A stretch of DNA of 64,000 bases. It comes from CAWIVH01 sp963839475. GTDB taxonomy: Bacteria; Acidobacteriota; UBA6911. Position 1 is the first letter of the stretch, and each line of letters begins with the position of its first letter. The DNA is taken from contig CAWIVH010000001.1 of assembly GCA_963839475.1 (NCBI GenBank), forward strand, positions 1,178,001 to 1,242,000, written 5' to 3'. Shown piece by piece: positions 16,990 to 26,353 of the stretch. The translations under genes and the position numbers were made by a program. The notes beneath the pieces were generated by a model. It saw only the letters and a list, made by a program, of their open reading frames with translations. It was not told the DNA's origin and made no database searches.

Positions 16990-18588
16990 TTAATATATCC
17001 AATCTTTGCCGCTATCCGGAGCACTTTTCACAATCCGCTCGGCCATGGCCCGGAGCATATCGTCGCCCTTAAAGGGGCTCCAGCCGTGTCCGCCGCGGTC
17101 GCCGTACCTGAATTCGCCGCCGAAGGCGGGATTTGTCATCTTTTCCAGCGCCTCCTGGAAGAGGTAACAGGCTTCGTTCAGGTAGAAGTTATCCATCCTC
17201 CCGTTGTAAACCCGGATTTTGCCTTCCAGCTTCGACCCCAGGACCGGCCAATTCTTTTCCAGGTAGCGGCGGAGGTCATAGCGTTCCCCGGCCCACTGGA
17301 CGACCTCGGGATTGATTAGCCCGGTCCGGGGATCCCAGAGCGGTTTGGGGTATCCGTCCTCGGCAACCGGCGCGAAGACGGCGTTCCAAATCGCCCATTG
17401 GCCTCCAGAACGGCAACGGTCGCCTATCGCCTCCTCGTAGAGGCACTCCTGGTCCATGGTGTATCGCAGGTTGCCGCTGATATCGCGGGCCGCGCCGCGC
17501 GGCACCTTAAGCCAATCGGATTCGATGAAGTAGGCGTTCTTATCGTCGTACAGGTTCACGATCTGGTACTTGCGAAAATCCACCGGATCGGGAGAGATCG
17601 ACCAGGCCCCGCCGAAAAAGTCCGGGTAGAACACCTGGAGCGCCAGTGCGATCCACCCTCCGGTAGATCCGCCCGAGAGCGTACGCGCCCAAGGTTGGCC
17701 GACCGCGCGGAATTCCCTTTCAATATGTGGAATCAGCTCGGTGATGATTGCATCACCGTAAGGGCCGACATTCTCCGAGTTCACCCCATACGAGTCGTCG
17801 TAATAAGGGCAGGCGTGTTCAAAGGTGACTTGGATGAAGCGAGGGACGTTGCTGCCTCCGGTCGGCGCACGTGGACCCTGCACGCCACCCCGTGGGAAAT
17901 GCCCCTGGACGTAATGCACGGGATAACGGACGTGCGGGCGGTCGTCATATCCTTCCGGCAGAAGGATGTTGGCTGCCAGGAACATCGGCCGGCCCCAAAA
18001 CGCCGTAAGAAGCTTGCTTTCGATCTTGATGTGCTTGAGGTTGGCGGTGTCCTTGTACGGAGCGATCGGGGCGACGACGCGGTTCAACACCAGTGCCAGG
18101 GAGTCCGTCATTCCCGGTTCTATCTTTACCTTTAAAGGGTCACTGTACAAGTTGCCGGGAGAGCGCCGCCAGTTCTGCCCTTCTCCCTGATCCATGTGCA
18201 GCTTGACGACCTTGCCATCGGAGCGCCGGAACGTGGTGTAGAGGTTGAGCCAGGCCTGGATGTAATACTCCCCCGGAGGAATTTCGCTGAGCCGGCGTAG
18301 TGGATAGCCGAAGGCGGAGTCGTCGATCCACATCGGCTCCCCGGGCTTTGCGTCGTCCACGTTCTTGCCGAATACCGGCGTCCCGGTCACGCCGGGGGAG
18401 AACCTTTCGGATTTCGAAACCAGGAACAGGAGGCGCCCCGATACCGGCTCCGAGCGCAATGCCGGGTCGATGGAAACTGAAACCCGGAAGGATGACGGGT
18501 TCTGCCCCGGCCGGACAATGACAGCCGAAGCCAGAAGCAGAGCCGGGATTATGGCGAAAAAGAACAGCGTGCGTTTAGGTATTGTCAT
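16990..18588 (-). CDS. Secreted alpha/beta-hydrolase, esterase-D/Fes-like
   Basis: A 532-residue exported protein (hydrophobic residues 8-24). The first 200 residues form a beta-rich domain seen before enterochelin-esterase-like catalytic domains; LPEGYDDRPHVRYPVHYVQG opens the hydrolase. The nucleophile elbow GGSTGG places S308, the likely acid is D466 in GRMDNFYL, and H501 lies in RGGHGWSPF. It probably hydrolyses an ester such as acetyl or feruloyl groups on plant polysaccharides, given the neighbouring fucosidase and other carbohydrate genes. It is divergent from the GH29 gene, sharing a 151-bp promoter region. The substrate is not certain. Confidence 0.8.
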   Translation of the reverse strand: MTIPKRTLFFFAIIPALLLASAVIVRPGQNPSSFRVSVSIDPALRSEPVSGRLLFLVSKSERFSPGVTGTPVFGKNVDDAKPGEPMWIDDSAFGYPLRRLSEIPPGEYYIQAWLNLYTTFRRSDGKVVKLHMDQGEGQNWRRSPGNLYSDPLKVKIEPGMTDSLALVLNRVVAPIAPYKDTANLKHIKIESKLLTAFWGRPMFLAANILLPEGYDDRPHVRYPVHYVQGHFPRGGVQGPRAPTGGSNVPRFIQVTFEHACPYYDDSYGVNSENVGPYGDAIITELIPHIEREFRAVGQPWARTLSGGSTGGWIALALQVFYPDFFGGAWSISPDPVDFRKYQIVNLYDDKNAYFIESDWLKVPRGAARDISGNLRYTMDQECLYEEAIGDRCRSGGQWAIWNAVFAPVAEDGYPKPLWDPRTGLINPEVVQWAGERYDLRRYLEKNWPVLGSKLEGKIRVYNGRMDNFYLNEACYLFQEALEKMTNPAFGGEFRYGDRGGHGWSPFKGDDMLRAMAERIVKSAPDSGKDWIY

Positions 18589-18631
18589 ACGATCAACGAT
18601 ATTCCCGAACCTGGTATCAGGCCAATGTTTT

Positions 18632-18660
18632 CCTTCGGGGTCTTTGGGTCTTCGCGGTCC
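18632..18660. repeat. Single arm of AAAGACCGC-family repeat
   Basis: This 29-bp run reads as three degenerate CTT-GG(G/C)GTC units and resembles the arms at 11778-11806 and 13184-13211. Only a short inverse (GACCGCGG at 18673-18680) is present downstream. It lies in the divergent promoter region between the esterase and fucosidase genes. It may be a decayed copy. Confidence 0.45.
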
Positions 18661-18739
18661 GCTTTACGGGATGACCGCGGTGGCATTGTGTTCCTGCCGG
18701 GGAAAATAGTAACCTGTCCGTATTCTCCGGAGGGCATCC

Positions 18740-20080
18740 ATGGATCGTCGCGATTTCTTGAAAGCCGCCGCTGCTATCACACCTGTTGTCGGAACACTGC
18801 AAGAACCGGTGGAGCGTGTGCAGGCTCCGCCGGCCGCTGCTCTTGCACTGGCGCCCCGTTTCGGCGACCGGCGCGACTGGTGGTTCCAGAAGCGCTTCGG
18901 CATGTTTGTGCACTGGGGGCTTTATTCCATCCCCGGGTACCACGAGCAGGAACAGTGGCGGCGCAGGGTGCCTCGAAGTGAATATGTTAAGCTGGCCCAA
19001 CAGTGGAATCCGGTGAAATACAACCCGGACGAATGGCTGGACCTGGCCGCAAAGACCGGCATGAAATACATCTGCCTCACAACCAAACACCATGACGGAT
19101 TCTGCCTTTTCGATACAAAGCGGACTTCGTACAACACGATGCGCACTCCTTACGGCAGGGATCCCGTCCGTATGCTCGTCGAAGCCTGCCATCGCCGCAA
19201 TTTCCCGGTTTGTTTTTACTATTCGATAGCGGATTGGCATCATCCAAACTATCCCAACCAGGGACGGCACCACGAGCTGCCGCCCCAGCCGGGAGATCAG
19301 CCCGACCTGATGAAATATCTCGACTTTCTCATAGCGCAGGTGCGCGAGCTCTGCACGCAGTACGGCGAGATCCAGGGATTCTGGTGGGACATGAATGTCG
19401 ACAAGCACTTCGACCGGTCCATCAACGACATGATCCGGAAGCTGCAGCCGGGGGCTGTGATCAACAACCGCGGCTTCGATCCCGGGGACTTCGGCACCCC
19501 CGAGCGTGATTTCGAAAAGGAAAGCGAAGAATTGTTGGCATTCGAGAAGCGCACCGAAGCGTGCCAGTCCGTCGGCATGGAGAGCTGGGGCTACCGAAAA
19601 GATGAGGATTACTATAGTGATGGCCACCTTATCCGCAGCATTGACAAATATCTCGCCCGCGATGCGAATTACCTCCTGAATGTCGGGCCGAAAGGGGATG
19701 GGACCATGCCACAGGAGGCGGCAGCCATTCTCTCCCATATCGGAGACTGGTATGGAAAAGTGAAGGAGTCGCTCGAAGGCGCCGTTCCTGCGTCACACCT
19801 GACATCCAACCGCAGCATTCTTCTTACACGCAAGGGAAACGACCTTTTTGTGCATGTGCACAAGGTTCCGGCGGGGGAGGGGATCAAACTCAAGCCGCTG
19901 GCTGCCGCTCCGCGCCGGGCGACACTTCTAAACACCGGGAGGCCCGTCGAGTTTGCCCTGGATATGGTACCGAGCGATCACCTGGAGCAGAAAGGCTATC
20001 TGCGGCTGCGCAAGCTTCCGGTCAACGAATTGTCCAATACAGTGCTGGTGGTCAAACTGGAATTCGACCGACTGCCCTGA
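18740..20080 (+). CDS. Tat-exported alpha-L-fucosidase, GH29
   Basis: A 446-residue protein with a short twin-arginine-like leader (MDRRDFLKAAAAI). GH29 landmarks are clear: FGMFVHWGLYS (H58), KHHDGF (H117-H118), the WHHPNYPNQ loop, and the nucleophile D217 in FWWDMN. The C-terminal beta domain (from about residue 340) is shortened. It removes alpha-linked L-fucose from plant or animal glycans in the periplasm. GGAGGG lies six bases before the ATG. A 373-residue open frame on the opposite strand is a shadow. Some GH29-type proteins have related specificities, so the exact linkage is open. Confidence 0.92.
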   Translation: MDRRDFLKAAAAITPVVGTLQEPVERVQAPPAAALALAPRFGDRRDWWFQKRFGMFVHWGLYSIPGYHEQEQWRRRVPRSEYVKLAQQWNPVKYNPDEWLDLAAKTGMKYICLTTKHHDGFCLFDTKRTSYNTMRTPYGRDPVRMLVEACHRRNFPVCFYYSIADWHHPNYPNQGRHHELPPQPGDQPDLMKYLDFLIAQVRELCTQYGEIQGFWWDMNVDKHFDRSINDMIRKLQPGAVINNRGFDPGDFGTPERDFEKESEELLAFEKRTEACQSVGMESWGYRKDEDYYSDGHLIRSIDKYLARDANYLLNVGPKGDGTMPQEAAAILSHIGDWYGKVKESLEGAVPASHLTSNRSILLTRKGNDLFVHVHKVPAGEGIKLKPLAAAPRRATLLNTGRPVEFALDMVPSDHLEQKGYLRLRKLPVNELSNTVLVVKLEFDRLP

Positions 20081-20130
20081 CCGGGCGCTTCGACATTTTG
20101 TACAAGCCGGCTCAGCTGCTCGCCTTGCGC

Positions 20131-22440
20131 TCAAGAGTCTGAAATCCGCCCCTTGAACCTGTGATAGAGGAATGCGGCCACCAAAAGCACGATTCCTACA
20201 GATAAGGTAGAAATGATCCGGTAGAGCCGTTCGAAACTCCAGATATCCACCGAGAAGATCTTGAAAATGGTCAGGAAAAAAAGCGCGATGCCAAATAGCC
20301 GGATCGGGCGGAAACGGACCCGAATTCCCGCAATCACCGCTGCAATGGAATAAAAACTCCAAAGGATCGAGAGGGTCAATTGCCTCAAGCCGTCCAAGCG
20401 GTGGATTTCACCCCGCAATTCTGTGCGCGAGATAAAGCCATTTGCCTGATCGATGATGGCTTTGTTCTGGATGCCGGCATAGTAGCTCCAGCATTCGATG
20501 CTGATGAGAAATACACTCAGGACGCTGGCGAGCAAAATCAGCAGTGTGGACCAGGGCGGTTCGGCAGGCTTGACTGCGGCGACGTACTTTCGATAAAGCC
20601 AGGCCATGATGTACGTCGCGGCAATTGCTGCCAGAAAAGCCAGCGCGCGCATATTCCAGATCGGGGTATATGGCATGCCCCGTCCCACGGCATCCCATGC
20701 GACGAGGCGAATCAGGCAGAGGTTGAGGACCACCAGCCCGCCTTGTCTGATTCGAATCTGTTTCGTTGAGAAACCCACCCAGGTCAGGATTGCCGCCTCC
20801 GCGGCCCAGCCGATGGTGATCCAGACGCGATCCAGCTGGGCTGGAATGGCCAGGGTAACGAAGGTTATGGCGAGGCCGAGGAAAGCCTGAGCTACGGGGC
20901 GCGCCGCATCTCTGGAATGGAACAGGAACCGTGAGGCCCCGAAGTAAATCCCGGCCAGTACTACCGCAAATGCACCCATCCAGGGATGGTAGGACTCATG
21001 GAGCAGGTAATAGCTCGCCCCGAAATAGCCAAACCCCGTTCCCAGGCACGCCAGGATTTCCCGGAGATCTACGGATAGGGAGCTTCGCCGTCGCCGCAGA
21101 ATTTGTTCTGCCAAAAATAGCAGGAAAATACTGCTGAGAAAGCAAATGACCAGGTTCAGGTTGAAAGTTTCGTAGTGTTCGGAAATCCACCATTCGATGC
21201 CCAGAACATTGAGGAGGAACAACGGGGGGGCGATTTTTTTCTCCGGCAAAAGAAGGCTTGCCCGGAGCATGAGCACGTCGAAAAGGAGAAGGAAGCACCA
21301 ATAATAAAAAGGTTCCGGGCCAAGGACCGCTGAGCTGGAGGTGAAGAAGAGAATCACCGTCGCGGCAGTGAAAGGCTCACCGAAAATCGAATCTCCATTT
21401 TCTGCACCCTGAGGGCGGTTCCATGAGAGGAACACGTAAAGAAGCGCGAATAGAACGAGAAATCCTTCGGTGATCCACATGGCCGATGGGGCGTAGTAGC
21501 GGACGGCCCAGAGGTAGAAGAGAATCACCGTACCGCCCAGGCTGATCGCGTTAAGGAACAGCCAGCGCCGCCGGCGCGCCAGCAGTCCCATTCCCGAATC
21601 GAGGATGAAGAGGTAACCGAGCAGCGCAATTTCATTGTTTCTTCCGGTGCTAAGCCATATCGGCGTCAGCAGGCCGCCGGCCAGGCTCATTACTGCGAGC
21701 GTTTTGCTTTTATGGCGGGAAGAAAGGAGGCTACCCGCGGCCGTGACGAGAGCCATGGCGGCGAAGGCGGGGACAACTGGAAGCAAGGCATAGAAATTGA
21801 AGGCAGCATAAATCGACAGGTAGAGAATGGACAATCCCCCGGCCATCAGGACTTGTCCGTACAGAGTGTATTTTTTGCGGTGAAAGAACTCCCCCGCCGC
21901 CAAAAGTGCCGCTCCAGCCGCAGAACCGATTCCAACCCGCCCCCAGTTGCCGATCCATTGGTTATCGAAGGCATACTTGAGAAAATAAACCGCACCGAGC
22001 ACCACGGTGAGGATCCCGATTTTGAGCAACCAGTTTCCCCCGATAAGGGCTTCGAGTTCACGATGAGCCCTCGGCTGTGGCCGGGAATCTGCAAGCGTGA
22101 ATAGAGGCGGCGCCGGTTGCGGTATCTGAGGCGGGGGCGCCGTTTCGGACTCCGGCTCCATCGGTCCAGTGCCCGAAGGAGGTTTCATGGTAGCTTGGAT
22201 CTCTGGAATGGGTGGCGGCACGGAATCCTCGGACGCTGTCGCTTGCGGCGGTTCCATTGCGGCTGTGTCGCACATCCGGTTCAGGCGTGCGGAAAGTGAG
22301 AGGATCTCCATGCGCAACCGAGACACCTCTTCTTGCAGGTGCCGGTCGCGGCCCCTGGCCCAGAGCCCCAGGACGGCCAGAGACAAACCGCCGCACCACG
22401 CGATTGTAATGAGACCCACCATCCAGAGATTTTCGTTCAT
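20131..22440 (-). CDS. DUF2339 polytopic membrane protein
   Basis: The start at 22440 (MNENLWMVGLIT) is preferred: it follows GGAG by eight bases and begins with a membrane helix. The 769-residue product has one N-terminal helix, a coiled-coil segment (RHLQEEVSRLRMEILSLSARLNR), a long proline-rich linker to about residue 120, and then some 20 hydrophobic helices. The junction REAL-like ELEALIGGNWLLKIGILTVVLGAVYFLKYAF is the hallmark of DUF2339. The function of the family is unknown; envelope-related roles have been suggested. It is divergent from mntP and convergent with the fucosidase gene. Confidence 0.88.
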   Translation of the reverse strand: MNENLWMVGLITIAWCGGLSLAVLGLWARGRDRHLQEEVSRLRMEILSLSARLNRMCDTAAMEPPQATASEDSVPPPIPEIQATMKPPSGTGPMEPESETAPPPQIPQPAPPLFTLADSRPQPRAHRELEALIGGNWLLKIGILTVVLGAVYFLKYAFDNQWIGNWGRVGIGSAAGAALLAAGEFFHRKKYTLYGQVLMAGGLSILYLSIYAAFNFYALLPVVPAFAAMALVTAAGSLLSSRHKSKTLAVMSLAGGLLTPIWLSTGRNNEIALLGYLFILDSGMGLLARRRRWLFLNAISLGGTVILFYLWAVRYYAPSAMWITEGFLVLFALLYVFLSWNRPQGAENGDSIFGEPFTAATVILFFTSSSAVLGPEPFYYWCFLLLFDVLMLRASLLLPEKKIAPPLFLLNVLGIEWWISEHYETFNLNLVICFLSSIFLLFLAEQILRRRRSSLSVDLREILACLGTGFGYFGASYYLLHESYHPWMGAFAVVLAGIYFGASRFLFHSRDAARPVAQAFLGLAITFVTLAIPAQLDRVWITIGWAAEAAILTWVGFSTKQIRIRQGGLVVLNLCLIRLVAWDAVGRGMPYTPIWNMRALAFLAAIAATYIMAWLYRKYVAAVKPAEPPWSTLLILLASVLSVFLISIECWSYYAGIQNKAIIDQANGFISRTELRGEIHRLDGLRQLTLSILWSFYSIAAVIAGIRVRFRPIRLFGIALFFLTIFKIFSVDIWSFERLYRIISTLSVGIVLLVAAFLYHRFKGRISDS

Positions 22441-22709
22441 AGTGCGGCTCCACCGTGAGTCAGGGCGTCCGGCAAGCGCTTGGCTTAAGGTGCATCGGCG
22501 GCTCTGATCTTCGGTCGGCACCCGCCGTCCCTTCGCTTCTGATTTTTGTACGGCGATTATACGCGCAACAGGTCTGGCGGCAGTGGGGAATCGGGATGTA
22601 ATATTGAGCGTTCCCGGAAACCCGGGTGCCTCGTTGAGATTCAAAACAAACTTGCCGGCAGGAAGGGCATCCCTTTAGCCAACCCTGTCAGGAAGCGGAT
22701 GTCAATCAG

Positions 22710-23276
22710 ATGGGGTGGTTGAGTCTTTTTGCGCTTGCGGTTGCGCTAGCCATGGATGCTTTTGCGGTCGCCATTGTGACGGGTCTGACGTTGAGGCCCA
22801 TGACTCGGCGTCATGTTTTCCGTCTGGCGTTTCATTTCGGATTGTTTCAGGCCCTAATGCCCATCATCGGCTGGACGGCCGGAAGCGCGGTTCAGAAGTA
22901 TATCTCCAACTACGATCACTGGATCGCCTTTGGGTTACTGGGCTTTGTCGGGGGCAGGATGATCCTGGGCGCCCTGCATCCCGATGCCGACGAACGGCGA
23001 TCGGGTTCCGATCCGACCTCGGGCTGGGATCTGGTGCTTTTGTCGGTTGCCACCAGCATCGATGCGCTCGCCGTCGGATTGTCACTGGCGCTGATTGGCT
23101 CCACCATCATTGTTCCCGCGATCGTAATCGGGATCGTCGCAGCGGGATTCACGACAACCGGGATGGTTTTGGGGCGCCAGATCGGTGTTCTCTGGGGCAA
23201 ACGGGTCGAAATCGCCGGCGGAATCATACTGTTCGCCATCGGCCTCCGCATTTTGTGGCAACATATGATCCTGTGA
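22710..23276 (+). CDS. mntP: Manganese efflux pump MntP
   Basis: A 188-residue protein with six predicted helices and the two-fold repeat of the family. The conserved aspartates lie in ALAMDAFAV (D16) and VATSIDALAVG, the metal-binding pair known from MntP. It exports Mn2+ to prevent toxicity. In many bacteria the gene is under a manganese riboswitch; I looked at the 269-bp upstream region and found no yybP-ykoY pattern. The gene stands alone, divergent from the DUF2339 gene. A second, 351-residue overlapping frame is spurious. Confidence 0.95.
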   Translation: MGWLSLFALAVALAMDAFAVAIVTGLTLRPMTRRHVFRLAFHFGLFQALMPIIGWTAGSAVQKYISNYDHWIAFGLLGFVGGRMILGALHPDADERRSGSDPTSGWDLVLLSVATSIDALAVGLSLALIGSTIIVPAIVIGIVAAGFTTTGMVLGRQIGVLWGKRVEIAGGIILFAIGLRILWQHMIL

Positions 23277-23453
23277 TTTCTTGCGCACATCTGACAGGCC
23301 GAACCTATTCGTTTTTAGGCGCCTGTATTGCCTTCACCTGCTACAATGCAGGCCACCCGAGGAGACGAGGCACGATACAAGAGCAGCCGCGGCTTCACCG
23401 CCCCCTTGCGCATGGAGCCGCAGTAAATCATCACCCAACATGGAGATTGCTTT

Positions 23454-24872
23454 ATGACGAACGAGAAGAAGGAACAAAGCAGCCAGCCATCACTACCCCG
23501 AAGGAATTTTCTGGGCACGGCTGCCAAGTCGATTGGTGTAGCCACGGCGTTCACCATCCTGCCTGCGAACGTAGTGCGCGCCAGAAACGGGCAGGCCCCG
23601 AGCGACAAGCTCAATATTGCAGGTATTGGAATCGGCGGGATGGGGGGCAGCAATTTGGCGGCATGCGCCACCACAGAGAATATTGTTGCGCTTTGCGACT
23701 CGGATCCGGAGTTTTCCAGCAAAACCGCAGGCAAATATCCGCAGGCCAAGCGCTACAAGGATTACCGTGAAATGCTGGACAAAGAGAAAAATCTCAATGC
23801 GGTAATCGTGGCCACGCCGGACCATACTCACGCTGTGATTGCATTGGCCGCGATCAAGAGAGGTCTCCACGTATACGTTCAGAAGCCTTTGACCCATTCG
23901 GTGCACGAAGCCCGGGTTCTGACCGAGGCGGCGCGCAAGTACAAAGTGGCGACCCAGATGGGGAACCAGGGTCATTCCGGCGACGGCACCCGCCAGATCT
24001 GCGAATGGATTTGGTCCGGCGCGATCGGCGACGTGCATGCGGTTGAAGCCTGGACCAATCGCCCGGTATGGCCGCAGGGCATCGAGGTCGATCGTCCGGC
24101 GGATACACCACCTGTCCCGCCAGGCCTGGATTGGGACCTGTGGATCGGCCCCGCTAAGATGCGTCCCTACCATCCGACCTATCACCCGGGCAAATGGCGC
24201 GCCTGGTGGGATTTCGGCACCGGGTCGCTCGGCGACCTCGGCTGCCACATATTGGATCCGGTTTTTTGGGCCCTCAAGCTGAAATACCCGGTCAGCGTCG
24301 AAGGATGCATTTCGGCCTACTGGCATGAATTCTGGAAAAAGACCGAACCCAAGAATGAAAGCTTCCCGCGTTCGAGCATCGCCCGTTTTGTTTTCCCCGC
24401 TCGCGAGGGCATGCCGCAGGTCAAGCTGACCTGGTGGGACGGAGGCCTCACGCCGGCGCGGCCCGACATTCTCGAGCCGGGACGGCGCATGGGGGATTCC
24501 GACGGCGGCGTCCTGTTTATCGGAGACAGGGGCGTTTTGATGTGCGGCTGCTACGGCCGCAATCCTCAGCTGATTCCCGAAACCCGGATGAAGGAATTCA
24601 CCCCGCCGGCGCCCACCATCGCCCGGGTTCCCGGCGGCGAAAAAGGCCACGAACAGGATTGGCTCCGCGCATGCAAAGGCGGGAAGCCGGCATCGTCCAA
24701 CTTCGACTACTCCGGCCCGCTGTCCGAGATGGTGTTGATGGGAAATCTCGCCATCCGCTTTCCCAACCAGTTCCTGCAGTGGGACGGCGAGAAGATGGAA
24801 GTAACCAATAATGCCGAAGCCAACGCCTATGTCCGCAGGGAATACCGATCGGGCTGGGAGTTGCCGGTTTAG
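23454..24872 (+). CDS. Tat-exported Gfo/Idh/MocA oxidoreductase
   Basis: A 472-residue protein with a twin-arginine leader (PRRNFLGTAAKSIGVATAF). The dinucleotide-binding loop GIGIGGMGGSN is followed by the VQKPLTHS motif, a variant of the usual EKP, and by DLGCHILDP, which holds the catalytic-type histidine. Folding with bound cofactor before export is the reason for Tat use. The family oxidises or epimerises sugars; exported acidobacterial and planctomycete members often sit with DUF1080 (3-keto-glycoside hydrolase) proteins, one of which lies at 44603-45316. GGAG precedes the ATG by seven bases. The substrate is unknown. Confidence 0.9.
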   Translation: MTNEKKEQSSQPSLPRRNFLGTAAKSIGVATAFTILPANVVRARNGQAPSDKLNIAGIGIGGMGGSNLAACATTENIVALCDSDPEFSSKTAGKYPQAKRYKDYREMLDKEKNLNAVIVATPDHTHAVIALAAIKRGLHVYVQKPLTHSVHEARVLTEAARKYKVATQMGNQGHSGDGTRQICEWIWSGAIGDVHAVEAWTNRPVWPQGIEVDRPADTPPVPPGLDWDLWIGPAKMRPYHPTYHPGKWRAWWDFGTGSLGDLGCHILDPVFWALKLKYPVSVEGCISAYWHEFWKKTEPKNESFPRSSIARFVFPAREGMPQVKLTWWDGGLTPARPDILEPGRRMGDSDGGVLFIGDRGVLMCGCYGRNPQLIPETRMKEFTPPAPTIARVPGGEKGHEQDWLRACKGGKPASSNFDYSGPLSEMVLMGNLAIRFPNQFLQWDGEKMEVTNNAEANAYVRREYRSGWELPV

Positions 24873-24909
24873 TTCAGCTCAGCTGCGCGAGCGTCAAGTG
24901 ATGGTCCCC

Positions 24910-24997
24910 AAAAGGCGCACGGGCGGCCGGAGTCCGGGAGGCGATGCCACAGGCACCCCGGCTTTCCGGCTTTGCTGCCGCGCGCCTTTTCATTTTT
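24910..24997 (+). terminator. Probable rho-independent terminator of the oxidoreductase gene
   Basis: AAAAGGCGC (24910-24918) is the perfect inverse of GCGCCTTTT (24982-24990), with further pairing of GGCGGCCGG/CCGGC and GTCCGGG/CCCCGG inside, followed by CATTTTT. It starts 37 bp after the stop codon. Confidence 0.65.
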
Positions 24998-25084
24998 CAG
25001 ACTGCATTGGCATTCTGCGAACCTCTATCGCAAAGCGCTGGTCCTTCCGTGTTCGCGAATGGGTGCGGCCGCAACTTGCCGGTA

Positions 25085-25090
25085 TATAAT
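25085..25090 (+). promoter_or_regulatory. Possible -10 box for ppk2
   Basis: A perfect TATAAT lies 93 bp upstream of the chosen start codon. No convincing -35 box is seen at 16-18 bp spacing, so this is tentative. Confidence 0.35.
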
Positions 25091-25182
25091 ATAAACCTCC
25101 GGCCCGCCGAAAGAGTATGAGGGGCGACGAAGTAGTGCCCGGGGGGCGGAAGCGTGGACATCCGAAACGGAGACGAGCAGCC

Positions 25183-26136
25183 ATGAAAGCTAAAGAAGAC
25201 GAAAGCAAGCACCATGGGAAAGATGATGCAAGCAAGCACCATGGGAAGGACGAAGAAAATAAGCACCATGGGAAGGACGAAGAACATAAGCATCATGGGA
25301 AAGCGAAAGACGACGCAAGCAAGCTTCAAGGAAAAGAGGACGGCAGCGAGAAGAAGAAGAGTTCGCTGAAGCGCGAGTACTACGAAAACGAGATGGCCAA
25401 TCTTCAGATCGAACTGGTCAAGCTCCAGGAGTGGATCAAAGCCAAACAATTGAAGGTCGTGGTGATTTTCGAGGGACGGGATGCCGCCGGCAAGGGAGGG
25501 ACGATCAAGCGGGTCACCGAATCCTTGAATCCGCGCATCTGCCGGATCGAGGCGCTTGGAACCCCTACGGAACGAGAGAAAACGCAGTGGTACTTCCAGC
25601 GGTATGTCGCGCGCCTTCCCGCGGCTGGCGAGATGGTTCTGTTTGACCGCAGCTGGTATAACCGCGCTGGTGTCGAACATGTGATGGGTTTCTGCACGGA
25701 CGAGGAGTATGTCGAATTCCTCCGCTCCTGCCCGGAATTCGAGCGGATGCTGGTCCGCTCCGGGATCATCCTGATCAAATACTGGTTTTCGGTCAGCGAT
25801 GAGGAACAGGAAGCCAGGTTCCAAGACCGGATCAATGATCCGACCAAGCGCTGGAAAATCAGCCCTATGGATATTGAGTCACGTGGCCGCTGGGTCGATT
25901 ATTCACGGGCCAAAGACGAAATGTTCGCCCATACCGATATCAAGCAGGCGCCATGGTACGTGGTGAATGCGGACGACAAGCGGAGGGCGCGGCTCTGCTG
26001 CATCCGGCACCTTTTGAGCATGATTCCCTATAAGGATCTTACCCCTGCCAAAATCGACCTTCCGCCGCGGCAGAAGGTGGAAGGGTATGTCCGGCCGCCC
26101 ATATCCGATCAGAACTTTGTCCCTGATCCTTACTGA
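25183..26136 (+). CDS. ppk2: Polyphosphate kinase 2 with histidine-rich repeat tail
   Basis: The chosen ATG (25183) gives 317 residues. Residues 1-58 are an unusual extension with KHHGK repeated every nine residues (9, 18, 27, 36) plus a degenerate KLQGK. The kinase core follows: Walker A GRDAAGKGG (98-106), the lid-type RWKISPMD region, and Walker B FDRSWYNR (D155). This matches single-domain PPK2 enzymes that transfer phosphate between polyphosphate and nucleoside di- or monophosphates; the class is uncertain. Without the tail its length is normal. An upstream start at 25117 is possible but lacks a clear ribosome site. The tail could bind metal or the polyanionic substrate. Confidence 0.93.
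   Translation: MKAKEDESKHHGKDDASKHHGKDEENKHHGKDEEHKHHGKAKDDASKLQGKEDGSEKKKSSLKREYYENEMANLQIELVKLQEWIKAKQLKVVVIFEGRDAAGKGGTIKRVTESLNPRICRIEALGTPTEREKTQWYFQRYVARLPAAGEMVLFDRSWYNRAGVEHVMGFCTDEEYVEFLRSCPEFERMLVRSGIILIKYWFSVSDEEQEARFQDRINDPTKRWKISPMDIESRGRWVDYSRAKDEMFAHTDIKQAPWYVVNADDKRRARLCCIRHLLSMIPYKDLTPAKIDLPPRQKVEGYVRPPISDQNFVPDPY
25207..25335 (+). repeat. 27-bp coding minisatellite in ppk2
   Basis: Four copies of a 27-bp unit start at 25207, 25234, 25261 and 25288, each beginning AAGCA(C/T)CATGGGAA(A/G), with a fifth degenerate copy at 25321. They encode the KHHGK repeats of the PPK2 tail and keep the reading frame. Confidence 0.9.
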
Positions 26137-26353
26137 AGGGGTGCTGGTTCTCTATGAATCAGGCGGGACTGCAAAGGCATGGATTGCAGGTTCCCCTCGG
26201 GCATGGATGAATACATCCTCCGACCCGTTCGGCCTGTCGAATATTTTGAGATAATGGGCCGGCTATGCCCGCAACGGCGGGCTGATCATACTACTCCTGG
26301 CAGCTGAAACCTTCACCGGGGAGCGGGCCGACGAAAACTTTCTCAGGAAATAC

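Larger units (their letters stand above)
24873..25182. other. Intergenic region with terminator and promoter-like box
   Basis: This 310-bp gap between the oxidoreductase and PPK2 contains a probable rho-independent terminator (24910-24997) and a TATAAT box at 25085-25090. A short open frame across it shows no familiar features and is not called. Confidence 0.6.

Noticed and set aside
18617..19738. 373-residue open frame antisense to the fucosidase gene
   Set aside because: It lies over a clear GH29 gene, has no family features and mirrors its codon usage.
22441..22709. Manganese riboswitch upstream of mntP
   Set aside because: I looked for the yybP-ykoY conserved loops and did not find them.
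23493..24650. 385-residue minus-strand frame over the Gfo/Idh gene
   Set aside because: Complete overlap with a strongly supported gene.
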